DNA from: Flavobacterium resistens
GTDB taxonomy: Bacteria; Bacteroidota; Bacteroidia; Flavobacteriales; Flavobacteriaceae
Direction: 5' to 3'
Assembly: GCF_900182645.1 (NCBI RefSeq)
Contig: NZ_FXTA01000003.1
Location: forward strand, 310,001 to 374,000
DNA length: 64,000 bases
The notes beneath the pieces are model-generated. The model saw only the letters and a program-made list of their open reading frames with translations, searched no databases and was not told the DNA's origin. Below are positions 9,872-19,857 of this stretch, one piece after another (the first letter of the stretch is position 1; every line of letters begins with the position of its first letter). A program made the translations under genes and the position numbers.

Positions 9872-10456
9872 ATGAAATTAATTTTTTCGCTTGTCACTTG
9901 TCTTTTATTCTTTAGCAAAGCATTTTCTCAAAATACAACCATAATTAAGTGTGATTCTATTTATAAAAATAAAGGAATTACGATAAAACTTGCAACTTTC
10001 AACGATAGAGAAGATATCGAAGATGACGAAAAAAATGCGACTCTGACAATCACTCAGCAATTAAACGGCAAAAAAACAATTTTAGTAAAAGAAAATCTTC
10101 ATAGCAGTAATCAGGAAATTGAATTTAGAGATTTTAATAACGATAAAATAAAAGATCTTTTAGTTCAAAATTATTCAGATGCTCGAAGTAATTGGACTTA
10201 TAGCTTATATCTATATAATTCCAAAGCAAATAATTTCAAAAAAGTAGTCGGTTTTGAAGAAATCAAAAACCCAACATTAAATACTAAATATAATATTATT
10301 GAAAGTCACGTAGTTTCCGGAACCAATTGGGCTTCCTTTTATAAAATAAAAAACAATAAAGTAATTGATTTTAATATAGTCATAACTGATGACGGTAGTT
10401 CTAAATCTGAAAAAGAATATAGAAAAGCCATTAAAAAAATAACTTCAATAAAATAA
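9872..10456 (+). CDS. Small secreted protein of unknown function
   Basis: A 194-residue protein with a clear signal peptide ending near AFSQ (residue 20). The mature part contains IEFRDFNNDKIKDLLVQ, an Asp-rich FG-GAP/calcium-loop-like stretch, followed by SLYLYNSKANNFKKV. This resembles single-blade propeller-like proteins such as the XAC2610 family, but the match is by eye. It lies 11 bp after the beta-helix lipoprotein and is probably co-transcribed. Lysine and asparagine rich. Confidence 0.7.
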   Translation: MKLIFSLVTCLLFFSKAFSQNTTIIKCDSIYKNKGITIKLATFNDREDIEDDEKNATLTITQQLNGKKTILVKENLHSSNQEIEFRDFNNDKIKDLLVQNYSDARSNWTYSLYLYNSKANNFKKVVGFEEIKNPTLNTKYNIIESHVVSGTNWASFYKIKNNKVIDFNIVITDDGSSKSEKEYRKAIKKITSIK

Positions 10457-10490
10457 ACTTCACGCCTTAGTGCCTTCGCGGCAGTTAAAA
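10457..10490. repeat. 8-bp-periodic dispersed repeat (fragment)
   Basis: Read on the minus strand this holds AGGCACTA followed by AGGCGTGA and AG at exact 8-bp steps. The unit AGnnnCnA is the same as in the longer copies near 23.1, 28.1, 28.95 and 30.5 kb. Confidence 0.5.
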
Positions 10491-10653
10491 AATCACTCGT
10501 AAGAAAATCTATCTAAATTTAAACTTACCGTAACGTTTTGCATCTTAAAAAGTAGTAGTTTTGTTACAATATTAAAATTTAAAGCATTTAAAATCAATAT
10601 TTTAAATCAGTAAATTTTTAGTATTTCAAACCAAATCTTAAACACTATTACTT

Positions 10654-12501
10654 ATGAAAAAAAACTACTTTTTACTGTTATTGGTACTAACTTCAATTGG
10701 TTTTGCCCAAATTCCATCTGGATATTACAACACTGCAACCGGAACAGGTTACACTTTAAAAACTCAGTTGTATAATATTATTAAAGGTCATACTGATAAT
10801 GGATATGCCGGCTTATACACCACTTATCAAACCTCGGACGTTGATAATTTTTATGAAAATGATGGAACAGTTTTAGACATGTATTCTGAAAATCCATCAG
10901 GAACAGATCCATACAATTATAGCACAGGAAGCACACAACGATGCGGAAATTATTCAGTAGAAGGCGATTGCTACAACAGAGAACATATTATCCCGCAATC
11001 TGTTTTTAATGAACAGTCACCAATGGTTGCCGATGCACATTTCATAACGCCAACGGACGGAAAAGTAAACGGAATGCGTTCTAATTATCCACATGGCACT
11101 GTAGCTTCTGCAACTTATACTTCTCAAAATGGAGGCAAATTAGGATCAAGTTCTGTTTCTGGATATTCAGGAACTGTTTTCGAACCAATTAACGACTTTA
11201 AAGGAGATATTGCCAGAATGTATTTTTACTTCGCTACACGATATGAAAATACGGTTGCCGGATATTCTTATGCCATGTTTAATGGTTCTAGTAATCAGGT
11301 TTTCACAACAGCTTTCTTGAATATGCTTTTAGCTTGGCATTCGCAAGATCCTGTAAGCGCAAGAGAAATTGCAAGAAATAATGCCATTTATGCGCGTCAA
11401 AATAATCGTAATCCATTTATTGATCATCCGGAATATGTAAATCAAATTTGGGGCGGAACTCCTTCTGGAGATACTCAGGCGCCAACTACTCCAACAAGTT
11501 TAGCTTCTACTTCAAAAACAGCGACTTCAATTTCACTTTCATGGACTGCATCTACAGATAATGTAGCCGTAACGGGTTACGATATTTATGCTAATAGTGT
11601 TTTAAAAACTACCGTTTCTGGAGTTACAGCAACAATTACAGGTTTAACTGCTTCTACTGCTTATTCTATTTATGTAAAAGCGAAAGATGCAGCTGGAAAT
11701 GCTTCTGCTTCAAGCAATACCATTTCGGTTACAACCAACAGCAGCGGAACGGGAACTGCAACAGATTTGCTTTTCTCTGAATATATTGAAGGTTCTGGAA
11801 ATAATAAAGCTTTGGAAATTGCGAACAATACAGGAAGTTCTGTTAGCTTGTCTGCTTATACAATTAAAAAACAAACTAATGGTGCTGGCGCATGGAGCAC
11901 AGGTTTAGCTTTAACGGGCACATTAACAACTGGAAGTAAATTTGTAATTGTAAACAGTTCTATTTCTTCAACCTGTTTTTCTCCAAGTTCAGCCAATATT
12001 TCAACAACAGCAACTGAATTAACTTTCAACGGAAATGACGCTGTAGGTTTATTTAAAAACGGAGTTTTAATAGACATTATCGGAACTTTTAATGGCGGAA
12101 CTGCAAATTTTGCTGTCGATGTTACTTTAAGACGAAAATCAACTGTAACTTCTCCTAGCACTACTTTTAATTTAAGTTCGCAATGGGACTCATTTACACA
12201 AGATACTTGTAATAATCTGGCCAGTAAAAAAGCGTTACCTGTAGAAGATGAAGAAATTGTGGAAAGTTCAGATGAAATTTTAATTTATCCAAACCCTTCA
12301 GATGGAAATTTCAACGTTGGTTTAAATGATTTTTCAACTCCTTATTCTATAGAAATCCTTTCTTTCTCAGGGCAAAAAGTTTTCGAAAAATTAGACACAA
12401 CAGCATCGTCTGTATCAATAAGCCATCTTTCAAAAGGAATTTATGTGGTTAAGATTGTAAAAGATTCGAGAACTATTATCAAAAAGATAGTAATCAATTA
12501 G
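10654..12501 (+). CDS. Secreted endonuclease I with FnIII, lamin-tail and T9SS sorting domains
   Basis: A 615-residue extracellular nuclease. A signal peptide (to about residue 19, FAQ) precedes an EndA/NucM-type endonuclease I domain (about 20-265) with the CYNREHIIPQS active-site block. A linker DTQAPTTPTSL leads to one fibronectin type III domain (about 275-362), then a lamin-tail domain (about 367-515, LLFSEYIEGSGNNKALEIAN), and a type A T9SS C-terminal sorting domain (about 537-615: IYPNPSDGNFNV ... SKGIYVVKI). The last part means export across the outer membrane by the gliding/type IX system. A likely role is scavenging extracellular DNA or RNA for phosphate and nucleotides. Confidence 0.92.
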   Translation: MKKNYFLLLLVLTSIGFAQIPSGYYNTATGTGYTLKTQLYNIIKGHTDNGYAGLYTTYQTSDVDNFYENDGTVLDMYSENPSGTDPYNYSTGSTQRCGNYSVEGDCYNREHIIPQSVFNEQSPMVADAHFITPTDGKVNGMRSNYPHGTVASATYTSQNGGKLGSSSVSGYSGTVFEPINDFKGDIARMYFYFATRYENTVAGYSYAMFNGSSNQVFTTAFLNMLLAWHSQDPVSAREIARNNAIYARQNNRNPFIDHPEYVNQIWGGTPSGDTQAPTTPTSLASTSKTATSISLSWTASTDNVAVTGYDIYANSVLKTTVSGVTATITGLTASTAYSIYVKAKDAAGNASASSNTISVTTNSSGTGTATDLLFSEYIEGSGNNKALEIANNTGSSVSLSAYTIKKQTNGAGAWSTGLALTGTLTTGSKFVIVNSSISSTCFSPSSANISTTATELTFNGNDAVGLFKNGVLIDIIGTFNGGTANFAVDVTLRRKSTVTSPSTTFNLSSQWDSFTQDTCNNLASKKALPVEDEEIVESSDEILIYPNPSDGNFNVGLNDFSTPYSIEILSFSGQKVFEKLDTTASSVSISHLSKGIYVVKIVKDSRTIIKKIVIN

Positions 12502-12510
12502 ATATTTTTT

Positions 12511-12570
12511 TTCACGCAGATTGGCTCCGATTTATTCATAAACCAAAAAAACCTGCTCAATCTGCGTGAA
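12511..12570. repeat. Inverted repeat TTCACGCAGATT / AATCTGCGTGAA
   Basis: Two perfect 12-bp arms (12511-12522 and 12559-12570) lie 36 bp apart, bordered by T8 on the left and A7 on the right. It follows the endonuclease gene. It may form a hairpin but has no clean T tail after the right arm, so I call it a repeat rather than a terminator. Confidence 0.6.
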
Positions 12571-12592
12571 CAAAAAAACTGTGCGTCTTAGC

Positions 12593-12610
12593 TCTCGATA
12601 GCTATCGGGA
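12593..12610. repeat. Dispersed palindrome CCGATAGCTATCGG type (imperfect copy)
   Basis: An 18-bp near-palindrome that matches 17 of 18 bases of the perfect palindrome at 28933-28950. The difference is TCTCGATA instead of TCCCGATA. Confidence 0.5.
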
Positions 12611-12692
12611 TTGCAAGATTAAATACACAATCCTTAAAATTCAATCGCTTTTCAGATCAAGATCATTTTTTTGTAAAGAGTTTGTTATCAAA

Positions 12693-12724
12693 TTTGCGCT
12701 TACTATTTATTTAAACTAAATTTG
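12693..12724 (+). promoter_or_regulatory. Promoter of purL
   Basis: TTTG (12693-12696), a 20-bp spacer and TAAATTTG (12717-12724) match the Bacteroidetes vegetative promoter pattern. The start codon of purL is 30 bp downstream. Confidence 0.75.
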
Positions 12725-12753
12725 CAGCTCAATACAACAAACTACACATCACA

Positions 12754-15700
12754 ATGATCCATTTCTTTGAAAACCAAAGCAAAACTGTTTTTGCCGTACA
12801 GACGCAAAACGAAATTTCAGCTCAAGACATTTCAAAATTAAACTGGCTTTTTGCCGACTCGAATAAGATCGAAAAATCCGCACTGACGGGTTTTTTTGTT
12901 GGTCCCCGTGCCACTATGATCACACCTTGGAGTACAAATGCTGTAGAAATCACTCAAAACATGGGTGTTCCGGGCATTATCAGAATTGAAGAATTTCATC
13001 CGGCAACGGAAGATTTCGCTGATTTTGATCCGATGCTTTTCCAAAAATTCAATGAATTAGATCAGGAAATTTTCACGATCAACATTCAGCCAGAACCAAT
13101 TCTGGAAATTGATGATATTGCAACTTACAATAAAGTTGAAGGTTTAGCTTTAAGCGAAGAAGAAGTAGAATACTTAAATAATCTTTCAACAAAACTAGGA
13201 AGAAAACTTACTGATTCTGAGATTTTCGCTTTCTCTCAGGCGAACTCAGAACACTGTCGTCACAAAATCTTCAACGGAACTTTTGTTATTGACGGTGAAG
13301 AAAAAGAAACTTCTCTTTTCAAATTAATTAAAAAAACATCTCAGGAAAATCCTAACGATATTGTTTCTGCTTACAAAGACAACGTAGCTTTTGTAAAAGG
13401 GCCAAAAGTGCAGCAATTTGCACCAAAATCGGCAGATAAACCTGATTTTTACGAAATAAAAGAATTTGATTCGGTTATCTCATTAAAAGCCGAAACACAC
13501 AATTTCCCAACAACAGTTGAGCCTTTCAACGGAGCTGCAACAGGTTCAGGAGGAGAAATCCGTGACCGTTTAGCGGGTGGACAAGGTTCATTGCCATTAG
13601 CAGGAACTGCGGTTTACATGACATCTTACTCTCGTTTGAAATCCTTCGACTCCGCTCAGGATGACAGAAAATGGGAAAATGCTGTTGAAGAAAGAAAATG
13701 GTTGTACCAAACACCAATGGATATTTTGATCAAAGCTTCAAACGGAGCTTCTGATTTTGGAAATAAATTTGGTCAGCCGTTAATTACTGGTTCTGTTTTA
13801 ACTTTTGAACATTCAGAAAACGACCGTAAAATTGGTTATGATAAAGTAATCATGCAAGCGGGTGGAATTGGATACGGAAAACTAGATCAATCAATTAAAA
13901 AGAAACCACAAGAAGGCGATAAAATTGTAATTCTTGGAGGTGAAAATTATAGAATCGGAATGGGTGGTGCTGCGGTTTCTTCTGCAGATACAGGAGCTTT
14001 CGGTTCAGGAATTGAGTTAAATGCGATTCAGCGTTCAAATCCTGAAATGCAAAAACGTGCTGCAAACGCGATTCGTGGTTTAGTAGAAAGCGACAATAAT
14101 CCAATTGTTTCTATTCATGATCACGGTGCAGGTGGACACTTAAACTGTCTTTCTGAATTGGTGGAAGAAACTGGAGGTTTAATCGATTTAGACAAATTAC
14201 CAGTTGGAGACCCTACTCTTTCTGCAAAAGAAATTATCGGTAACGAATCTCAGGAAAGAATGGGATTGGTTATTGGCCAAAAAGATATTGATACGTTGCA
14301 AAGAATTGCCGACAGAGAGCGTTCACCAATGTATCAGGTTGGAGATGTAACGGGAGATCACCGTTTTACATTCGAATCAAAATCACATGGTTCAAAACCG
14401 ATGGATTATGCTTTAGAAGATTTCTTCGGAAGCTCTCCAAAAACGGTTATGACAGACAAAACTATTGATAGAAAATATGCTGATGTTTCTTATGACGCTG
14501 CAGATTTCGAATCATATTTAAAAGACGTTTTACGTTTAGAAGCTGTTGCCTCAAAAGACTGGTTGACTAATAAAGTGGACCGTTGCGTTGGTGGAAAAGT
14601 TGCTAAACAGCAAAATGCAGGTCCATTACAATTGCCTTTGAATAATGTTGGAGTTATGGCTTTGGATTATTTAGGAAAAGAAGGAATTGCAACTTCTATT
14701 GGCCACGCTCCTATCGCAGCTTTGATTGATCCTGTTGCAGGAAGTAGAAATGCTATCGCAGAATCGTTATCAAACATTATCTGGGCGCCAATTAAAGATC
14801 AGTTGAAAGGTATTTCATTATCTGCAAACTGGATGTGGGCTTGTAAAAACGAAGGTGAAGACGCTCGTTTATACGCTGCTGTTGAAGGTTGTTCAGAATT
14901 TGCAATCGAATTGGGAATCAATATTCCGACAGGAAAAGATTCACTTTCGATGAAACAAAAATATCCAAACGACGAAGTAATTGCGCCGGGAACGGTTATT
15001 ATTTCGGCTGGAGGAAACTGTACCGATATTCGAAAAGTAGTTGAACCAGTTTTACAGAAAAACGGAGATTCTATTTATTATATCAATTTGTCTCAGGATG
15101 ATTTCAAATTAGGAGGTTCATCTTTTGCACAAATCAGAAATACAATCGGAAACGAAACTTCTACTATAAAAGACGCTTCTTTCTTCAAAAATGCATTTAA
15201 TACAATTCAGGAATTAATCGGCGAAAGCCAAATTTTAGCGGGTCACGATATCGGAAGCGGTGGTTTAATTACTACTTTATTAGAATTGTGTTTTGCAGAT
15301 GTGAATTTAGGAGCAAAAATTGATTTCAGCGCTTTCGCGGAAAAAGACTTATTGAAAATCCTTTTCGCTGAAAACATCGGAATTGTTTTCCAAGCTAAAT
15401 CTGATGCAGTTGTTGAAGCTAAATTAAATGCTAACAATATCGAATTCTTCAAAATTGGTTCTGTAACTTCTACAGCTACTTTGGAAATTGGAAATTGGAA
15501 TTTAGATATTCCAACTTACAGAGATGTTTGGTTTGAAACTTCTTATTTATTAGATCAAAAACAATCTAAAAACGGAAGAGCTCAAGCTCGTTTCGAAAAC
15601 TATAAAAATCAAGTTTTAAATTATACTTTCCCAACACATTTTACAGGAAAGAAACCAGAAATTGATAATTCTAAACCAAGACCAAAAGCAGCTATTATCC

Positions 15701-16425
15701 GTGAAAAAGGAAGTAATTCTGAGCGTGAAATGGCAAATGCAATGTACTTGGCTGGATTTGACGTAAAAGACGTTCACATGACCGATTTAATTTCTGGTCG
15801 TGAAACGCTTGAAGACATTCAGTTTATTGGTGCTGTTGGAGGATTCTCTAACTCAGATGTTTTAGGTTCTGCTAAAGGTTGGGCTGGAGCTTTCTTATAC
15901 AACGAAAAAGCAAAAACAGCTTTGGATAATTTCTTCAAAAGAGAAGATACTTTATCTGTTGGAATCTGTAACGGATGCCAGTTGTTTATGGAATTAGAAG
16001 TGATTAATCCAGAACATGAAGTTCACGGAAAAATGCACCATAATGAAAGCCACAAACACGAAAGCATATTTACTTCTGTGAAAGTTCAGGAAAACAACTC
16101 TGTTATGTTATCTACTTTGGCTGGAAGCACTTTAGGAGTTTGGGTTTCTCACGGAGAAGGTAAATTCAAATTGCCTTATTCAGAGGATCAATACAACATT
16201 GTTTCTAAATATGCTTACGAAGGTTATCCTGCAAACCCTAACGGTTCTGATTACAACACTGCTATGATGTGTGACAAAACAGGAAGACATTTGGTTATGA
16301 TGCCTCATATTGAGCGTTCGACTTTCCAATGGAACTGGGCACATTATCCAAAAGACAGAAATGACGAGGTTTCGCCTTGGCACGAAGCTTTTGTTAATGC
16401 TAGAAAATGGATTGAGAAAAACTAA
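12754..16425 (+). CDS. purL: Phosphoribosylformylglycinamidine synthase (large, single-chain PurL)
   Basis: A 1223-residue single-chain FGAM synthase, the fourth step of purine synthesis: FGAR + Gln + ATP to FGAM. Recognisable blocks are [40 protein letters not shown] (glycine-rich start of the synthase core), [20 protein letters not shown], and a C-terminal glutaminase with the nucleophile C1072 in GICNGCQLF and VSHGEGKF and PHIERS near the end. Residues 296-305 ([10 protein letters not shown]) are encoded by an in-frame REP-like element. The flanking SYSRL and [11 protein letters not shown] read normally. The gene stands alone with its own promoter and terminator. Confidence 0.96.
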   Translation: MIHFFENQSKTVFAVQTQNEISAQDISKLNWLFADSNKIEKSALTGFFVGPRATMITPWSTNAVEITQNMGVPGIIRIEEFHPATEDFADFDPMLFQKFNELDQEIFTINIQPEPILEIDDIATYNKVEGLALSEEEVEYLNNLSTKLGRKLTDSEIFAFSQANSEHCRHKIFNGTFVIDGEEKETSLFKLIKKTSQENPNDIVSAYKDNVAFVKGPKVQQFAPKSADKPDFYEIKEFDSVISLKAETHNFPTTVEPFNGAATGSGGEIRDRLAGGQGSLPLAGTAVYMTSYSRLKSFDSAQDDRKWENAVEERKWLYQTPMDILIKASNGASDFGNKFGQPLITGSVLTFEHSENDRKIGYDKVIMQAGGIGYGKLDQSIKKKPQEGDKIVILGGENYRIGMGGAAVSSADTGAFGSGIELNAIQRSNPEMQKRAANAIRGLVESDNNPIVSIHDHGAGGHLNCLSELVEETGGLIDLDKLPVGDPTLSAKEIIGNESQERMGLVIGQKDIDTLQRIADRERSPMYQVGDVTGDHRFTFESKSHGSKPMDYALEDFFGSSPKTVMTDKTIDRKYADVSYDAADFESYLKDVLRLEAVASKDWLTNKVDRCVGGKVAKQQNAGPLQLPLNNVGVMALDYLGKEGIATSIGHAPIAALIDPVAGSRNAIAESLSNIIWAPIKDQLKGISLSANWMWACKNEGEDARLYAAVEGCSEFAIELGINIPTGKDSLSMKQKYPNDEVIAPGTVIISAGGNCTDIRKVVEPVLQKNGDSIYYINLSQDDFKLGGSSFAQIRNTIGNETSTIKDASFFKNAFNTIQELIGESQILAGHDIGSGGLITTLLELCFADVNLGAKIDFSAFAEKDLLKILFAENIGIVFQAKSDAVVEAKLNANNIEFFKIGSVTSTATLEIGNWNLDIPTYRDVWFETSYLLDQKQSKNGRAQARFENYKNQVLNYTFPTHFTGKKPEIDNSKPRPKAAIIREKGSNSEREMANAMYLAGFDVKDVHMTDLISGRETLEDIQFIGAVGGFSNSDVLGSAKGWAGAFLYNEKAKTALDNFFKREDTLSVGICNGCQLFMELEVINPEHEVHGKMHHNESHKHESIFTSVKVQENNSVMLSTLAGSTLGVWVSHGEGKFKLPYSEDQYNIVSKYAYEGYPANPNGSDYNTAMMCDKTGRHLVMMPHIERSTFQWNWAHYPKDRNDEVSPWHEAFVNARKWIEKN
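13639..13667. repeat. REP-like element embedded in purL coding sequence
   Basis: The stretch reads ATCCTTCGACTCCGCTCAGG then ATGACAG. Its reverse complement, TGTCATCCTGAGCGGAGTCG then AAGGAT, is the same element as the intergenic TGTCACACTGAGCGAAGTCG at 23649. It is translated in frame as residues 296-305 of PurL. Confidence 0.75.
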
Positions 16426-16443
16426 AAAATATATTTTATTAAA

Positions 16444-16472
16444 ACGCCCGAATTTTATCGGGCGTTTTTTTT
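16444..16472 (+). terminator. Terminator of purL
   Basis: Stem ACGCCCGA / TCGGGCGT with a 6-nt loop followed by eight T residues, 18 bp after the purL stop. Confidence 0.9.
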
Positions 16473-16473
16473 A

Positions 16474-16587
16474 AGCCACGAATTCACGAATTGATTTTAT
16501 TGAAAACAATAATAGCAAATGATTTTCTTATTACACTTATCCTTTTCTATATTAACTTTTTCGCAATCTGTCATTCCGAGAAACGAC
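16474..16587. repeat. Remnants of dispersed repeats downstream of purL
   Basis: Two fragments lie here. At about 16475-16492 CACGAATT occurs twice at an 8-bp step (GCCACGAATTCACGAATT). At 16569-16587 TGTCATTCCGAGAAACGAC resembles the TGTCATnCnGAGnnACGA form of REP-like elements. The rest of the 269-bp gap shows no gene. Confidence 0.4.
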
Positions 16588-16694
16588 AAACTTTGTGTAA
16601 AAAAACTACTATTTAAAACTATTCTAAGATTAATTTAATGGTATCTTAAGACAGCTTAAGCAAGCGTAAACATTCTGGTAAATATCTTTGTCTC

Positions 16695-19100
16695 ATGAAA
16701 AATATGATACACAAAATATACCTTCCATTTCTCTTAGTCATTATAAGCCAATTTTCTTTTGGTCAAAAAACTTCATCTATAAAAGGAAATATCACTGACG
16801 GAAAACTTCCTGTAGAATTTGTTGATGTGGTTTTAAAACACGCTAGTGATTCTACTAAAATAGCCAACTACGCTGTAACCGATGTTATGGGGAATTTTGC
16901 TTTAGAGAATGTAGCGTCTGGAGATTATCAGCTTCAATTTAAATTAATTGGTTTTAAAACGATTTCTCAAAAGATAAAAGTTTCTGAGAATCCAATTTCT
17001 ATTGGAACAATTAAACTGCAAAACGATGCTAATTTACTGAATGACGTTGTTGTAAAATCGCAGAAAAAACAAATTCAGAAAACGAATGAAGGTTTTATTT
17101 TTAATGCTGTTTCGAATATTTCACAATCTGGTGGAACTGCAACAGATATGCTAAAAAGTATTCCGACAGTTGCTGTAGATGCGGAAGGCGGAATTACCTT
17201 AAGAGGAAAATCGCCTATGATTTTGATTAACGGAAAAAATTCAGCGATTACGAATATGGATCAGATTGCGGCAAGCAGTATTGAAAGTATTGAGGTAATC
17301 AGCAATCCGACCGCGAAATATGATGCAAATGCAGAAAGCGGCATCATTAATATTAAACTCAAGAAAAACAATCAAAATGGTTTAAATGGCGCTGTTGTTT
17401 TAGGAGGCGGTTTTGGCGCAAAAGGAAGAGTGAATAGCTCGGTTCTTTTAAATAACAAAACTGAAAAATGGAACATTGGTTTAGGATACGACAATCGTTT
17501 TGCCGGAAGAACTAAAAAGATTAACGCTGACCGAACAAACTATTTTATTGATGATGAACATTACATTCATCAACATAGAGATGACGCCCGCACAGAAGGT
17601 TTACAAAATCTAAAATTCAATGTTGATTTCACTCCAAACGACAGAAATACTTTTTCTTTTGAAGCATTAGGAAATATTGAAACTCAGGATAACGACGAAA
17701 CTTTGTACACGCAGGTAAACACAAGTACAAATGCATTTTTCTCAAATAACAAAAGACATTCTTTAGAACTGGAACGTTCAAAAGTTGGAGAATTGTCTTT
17801 TAATTACGACCGAAAATTTTCTGATGAACGAAAAAGTTTAAATACTTCAATCACTTCCTCATTTGGGAAACACAGAGAAAACACTGATATCGATACTTAT
17901 AATTACGATGAATATCAACAACAGATTGGTGAAGCTAAATTACAACGTACGCACAATTATGAAAACCAAAACATTTCTAATGCAATTGTAAATTATGCTT
18001 TTCCTGTTTCAGAAAAAACAATTGTAGAAACTGGATATAAAGGAACATTTCGCTTTTTCAATTCTGATTTTGAAAGTGCCGATTTAGTTAATGGCGATTA
18101 TGTTGTAAATCCTATTGCTAGCAATACTTTTGAATTTAATGAGCAAATAAACGCTGTTTACGGAATGCTGAATTCGTTCATCGGCGAAAGCGAAAATCCA
18201 AAATGGAAATACAATTTAGGTTTGCGTGCAGAAAATGTTTCAAACACTGGAGCAACGCAAAATAATAGCGATCGCTTTAGCAATAATTATTTGAAATTCT
18301 TTCCATCGGCTTCGCTGCAATTAAATTTAAAAACTGATGAATTTGTGAAAATTGGTTACAGCAAACGTATCAATCGACCAGATTTAGACGATTTGAATCC
18401 GTTTATTGATATTACAGATGCCCTAAATCCGCATGGTGGAAATCCTTATTTGAAACCTGAAATTATTCATATTGCAGAAATGAGCTATAATAAAGACTGG
18501 CAAAATTATTCGTTATCGACAAACGCATTTTATAGAAATACAACTGACGCAATCAGACAATATGCTGAATTACTCGATAATGGTGTAATTTTTCTCCAGC
18601 CAAGAAACATTGGAAGTACTGTTACTTATGGTTTAGAAACAATTTTTAGTCTAAAACCTATTGGTTTTTATGATGCGAACATCAGCTTGACTGCTTTTCA
18701 GCAAAATATTAATGCATCAAATCTAGGCGAAGATGTAATAAACAATGCTTTTAGCTGGTACGGAAAAATTATTAATAATTTTGTTCCATGGAAAGGCGGA
18801 AAACTGCAGATTATTGGAAATTATAATTCGGCTTTAGCGACTGCACAGGGAAAAAGAATTCCGATTTATAATGTCGATATGGGATTTCAACAAAAACTCG
18901 GAAAAGGAAATGCTCGTTTAGGTTTGGTTGTCACCGATATGTTTAATACACTCGAAAGTGGCTATAAAAACAATACCGCATTGTTCAGTAATAACAGAAC
19001 CAACAAATCAGACACCCGCGCTTTGATGATTACATTTGCGTATACCTTTAAATCTGATTTTAAAGAAAAACTATTAGAAAATCAGTTTTCGACAGAATAA
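16695..19100 (+). CDS. Outer-membrane TonB-dependent-receptor-like beta-barrel protein
   Basis: An 801-residue outer-membrane protein. A signal peptide (to about residue 24, FGQ) precedes a carboxypeptidase-D regulatory-like domain (about 27-115: IKGNITDGKLPVEFVDVVL), a plug domain (about 120-225: TATDMLKSIPTVAVDAEGGITLRG, IESIEVISNPTAKYDA) and a barrel to the end (LRAENVSNTGATQ, GYSKRINRPDLDDLNPF). This is the 'outer membrane beta-barrel family' group of Bacteroidetes. No SusD partner is adjacent, so the substrate is unknown; a peptide, iron chelate or signalling role are all possible. Confidence 0.85.
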   Translation: MKNMIHKIYLPFLLVIISQFSFGQKTSSIKGNITDGKLPVEFVDVVLKHASDSTKIANYAVTDVMGNFALENVASGDYQLQFKLIGFKTISQKIKVSENPISIGTIKLQNDANLLNDVVVKSQKKQIQKTNEGFIFNAVSNISQSGGTATDMLKSIPTVAVDAEGGITLRGKSPMILINGKNSAITNMDQIAASSIESIEVISNPTAKYDANAESGIINIKLKKNNQNGLNGAVVLGGGFGAKGRVNSSVLLNNKTEKWNIGLGYDNRFAGRTKKINADRTNYFIDDEHYIHQHRDDARTEGLQNLKFNVDFTPNDRNTFSFEALGNIETQDNDETLYTQVNTSTNAFFSNNKRHSLELERSKVGELSFNYDRKFSDERKSLNTSITSSFGKHRENTDIDTYNYDEYQQQIGEAKLQRTHNYENQNISNAIVNYAFPVSEKTIVETGYKGTFRFFNSDFESADLVNGDYVVNPIASNTFEFNEQINAVYGMLNSFIGESENPKWKYNLGLRAENVSNTGATQNNSDRFSNNYLKFFPSASLQLNLKTDEFVKIGYSKRINRPDLDDLNPFIDITDALNPHGGNPYLKPEIIHIAEMSYNKDWQNYSLSTNAFYRNTTDAIRQYAELLDNGVIFLQPRNIGSTVTYGLETIFSLKPIGFYDANISLTAFQQNINASNLGEDVINNAFSWYGKIINNFVPWKGGKLQIIGNYNSALATAQGKRIPIYNVDMGFQQKLGKGNARLGLVVTDMFNTLESGYKNNTALFSNNRTNKSDTRALMITFAYTFKSDFKEKLLENQFSTE

Positions 19101-19242
19101 TAATTCGCAAAATAAAAATCTGATAATTTTTTCATTCTTGTAATTGGGATTTATTTTTTCTATGGAAATTTAAAGTATATTCGCCTTGAAAATCAGCCAC
19201 TGATTTTCCTAAAAGACTAAAAACACTTAAACCTACTATAGA

Positions 19243-19674
19243 ATGAAATCTGTACACGTATTGCTTATTGCACTATTTTTTGTTGTTGCGAAATCTTATT
19301 CGCAAGTTGAAGTAAACACAATCACTCATAATTCTAAAGAACGCTATATCACAACCACGATTGGTTTTCCAGTTTCCGGGACTTATGCGCCAATTGGCCA
19401 AAAAGAGCCAATTAGCCAATTAAATCCAGATGGAACAGGATTTATTCAAGCAGCTGATTTAAGCAAAAAGAAAATCAACTGGGGAATCGAATGCACAGAA
19501 GAGGGAATTCCTGTTTTCAAGGAAGGATTCAATAGTAAATCGTACACTTTTTGGTACAGACCAAATGATAGCGACGAATGGTCTTATTCTCAATTTTCTA
19601 TTCATTTTGCGAAGAAAAAAATGTTTTTGATGGGAGAAAGAGTTAAAGAATATGAAGATTTTAATGTGCAATAA
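19243..19674 (+). CDS. Small secreted protein of unknown function
   Basis: A 143-residue protein with a signal peptide ending near SYSQ (residue 21). The mature part is short and polar with YITTTIGFPVSGTYAPIGQKEPI and ends KEYEDFNVQ. I do not recognise a domain. It lies 142 bp downstream of the beta-barrel protein gene on the same strand; a functional link is not evident. Confidence 0.6.
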   Translation: MKSVHVLLIALFFVVAKSYSQVEVNTITHNSKERYITTTIGFPVSGTYAPIGQKEPISQLNPDGTGFIQAADLSKKKINWGIECTEEGIPVFKEGFNSKSYTFWYRPNDSDEWSYSQFSIHFAKKKMFLMGERVKEYEDFNVQ

Positions 19675-19857
19675 TCTCTAAAAAAATAATATTTTTTTTA
19701 ATTTGATAATCTCTAGTTTTTTCGAAAATTTACTACAAAAAAGAAAACGTTTTCGTTGATTTTTAAGAGTCCCTATAAATTTTCCCATAAAATTCCACAA
19801 AATTAAAAATTATACCTATTTTTTATTTAATTTGCGATAAAATTCAATATATTAAAC

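Noticed and set aside
13526..13717. Minus-strand ORF with [10 protein letters not shown] inside purL
   Set aside because: It is the opposite-strand reading of the REP-like element within purL, not a gene.
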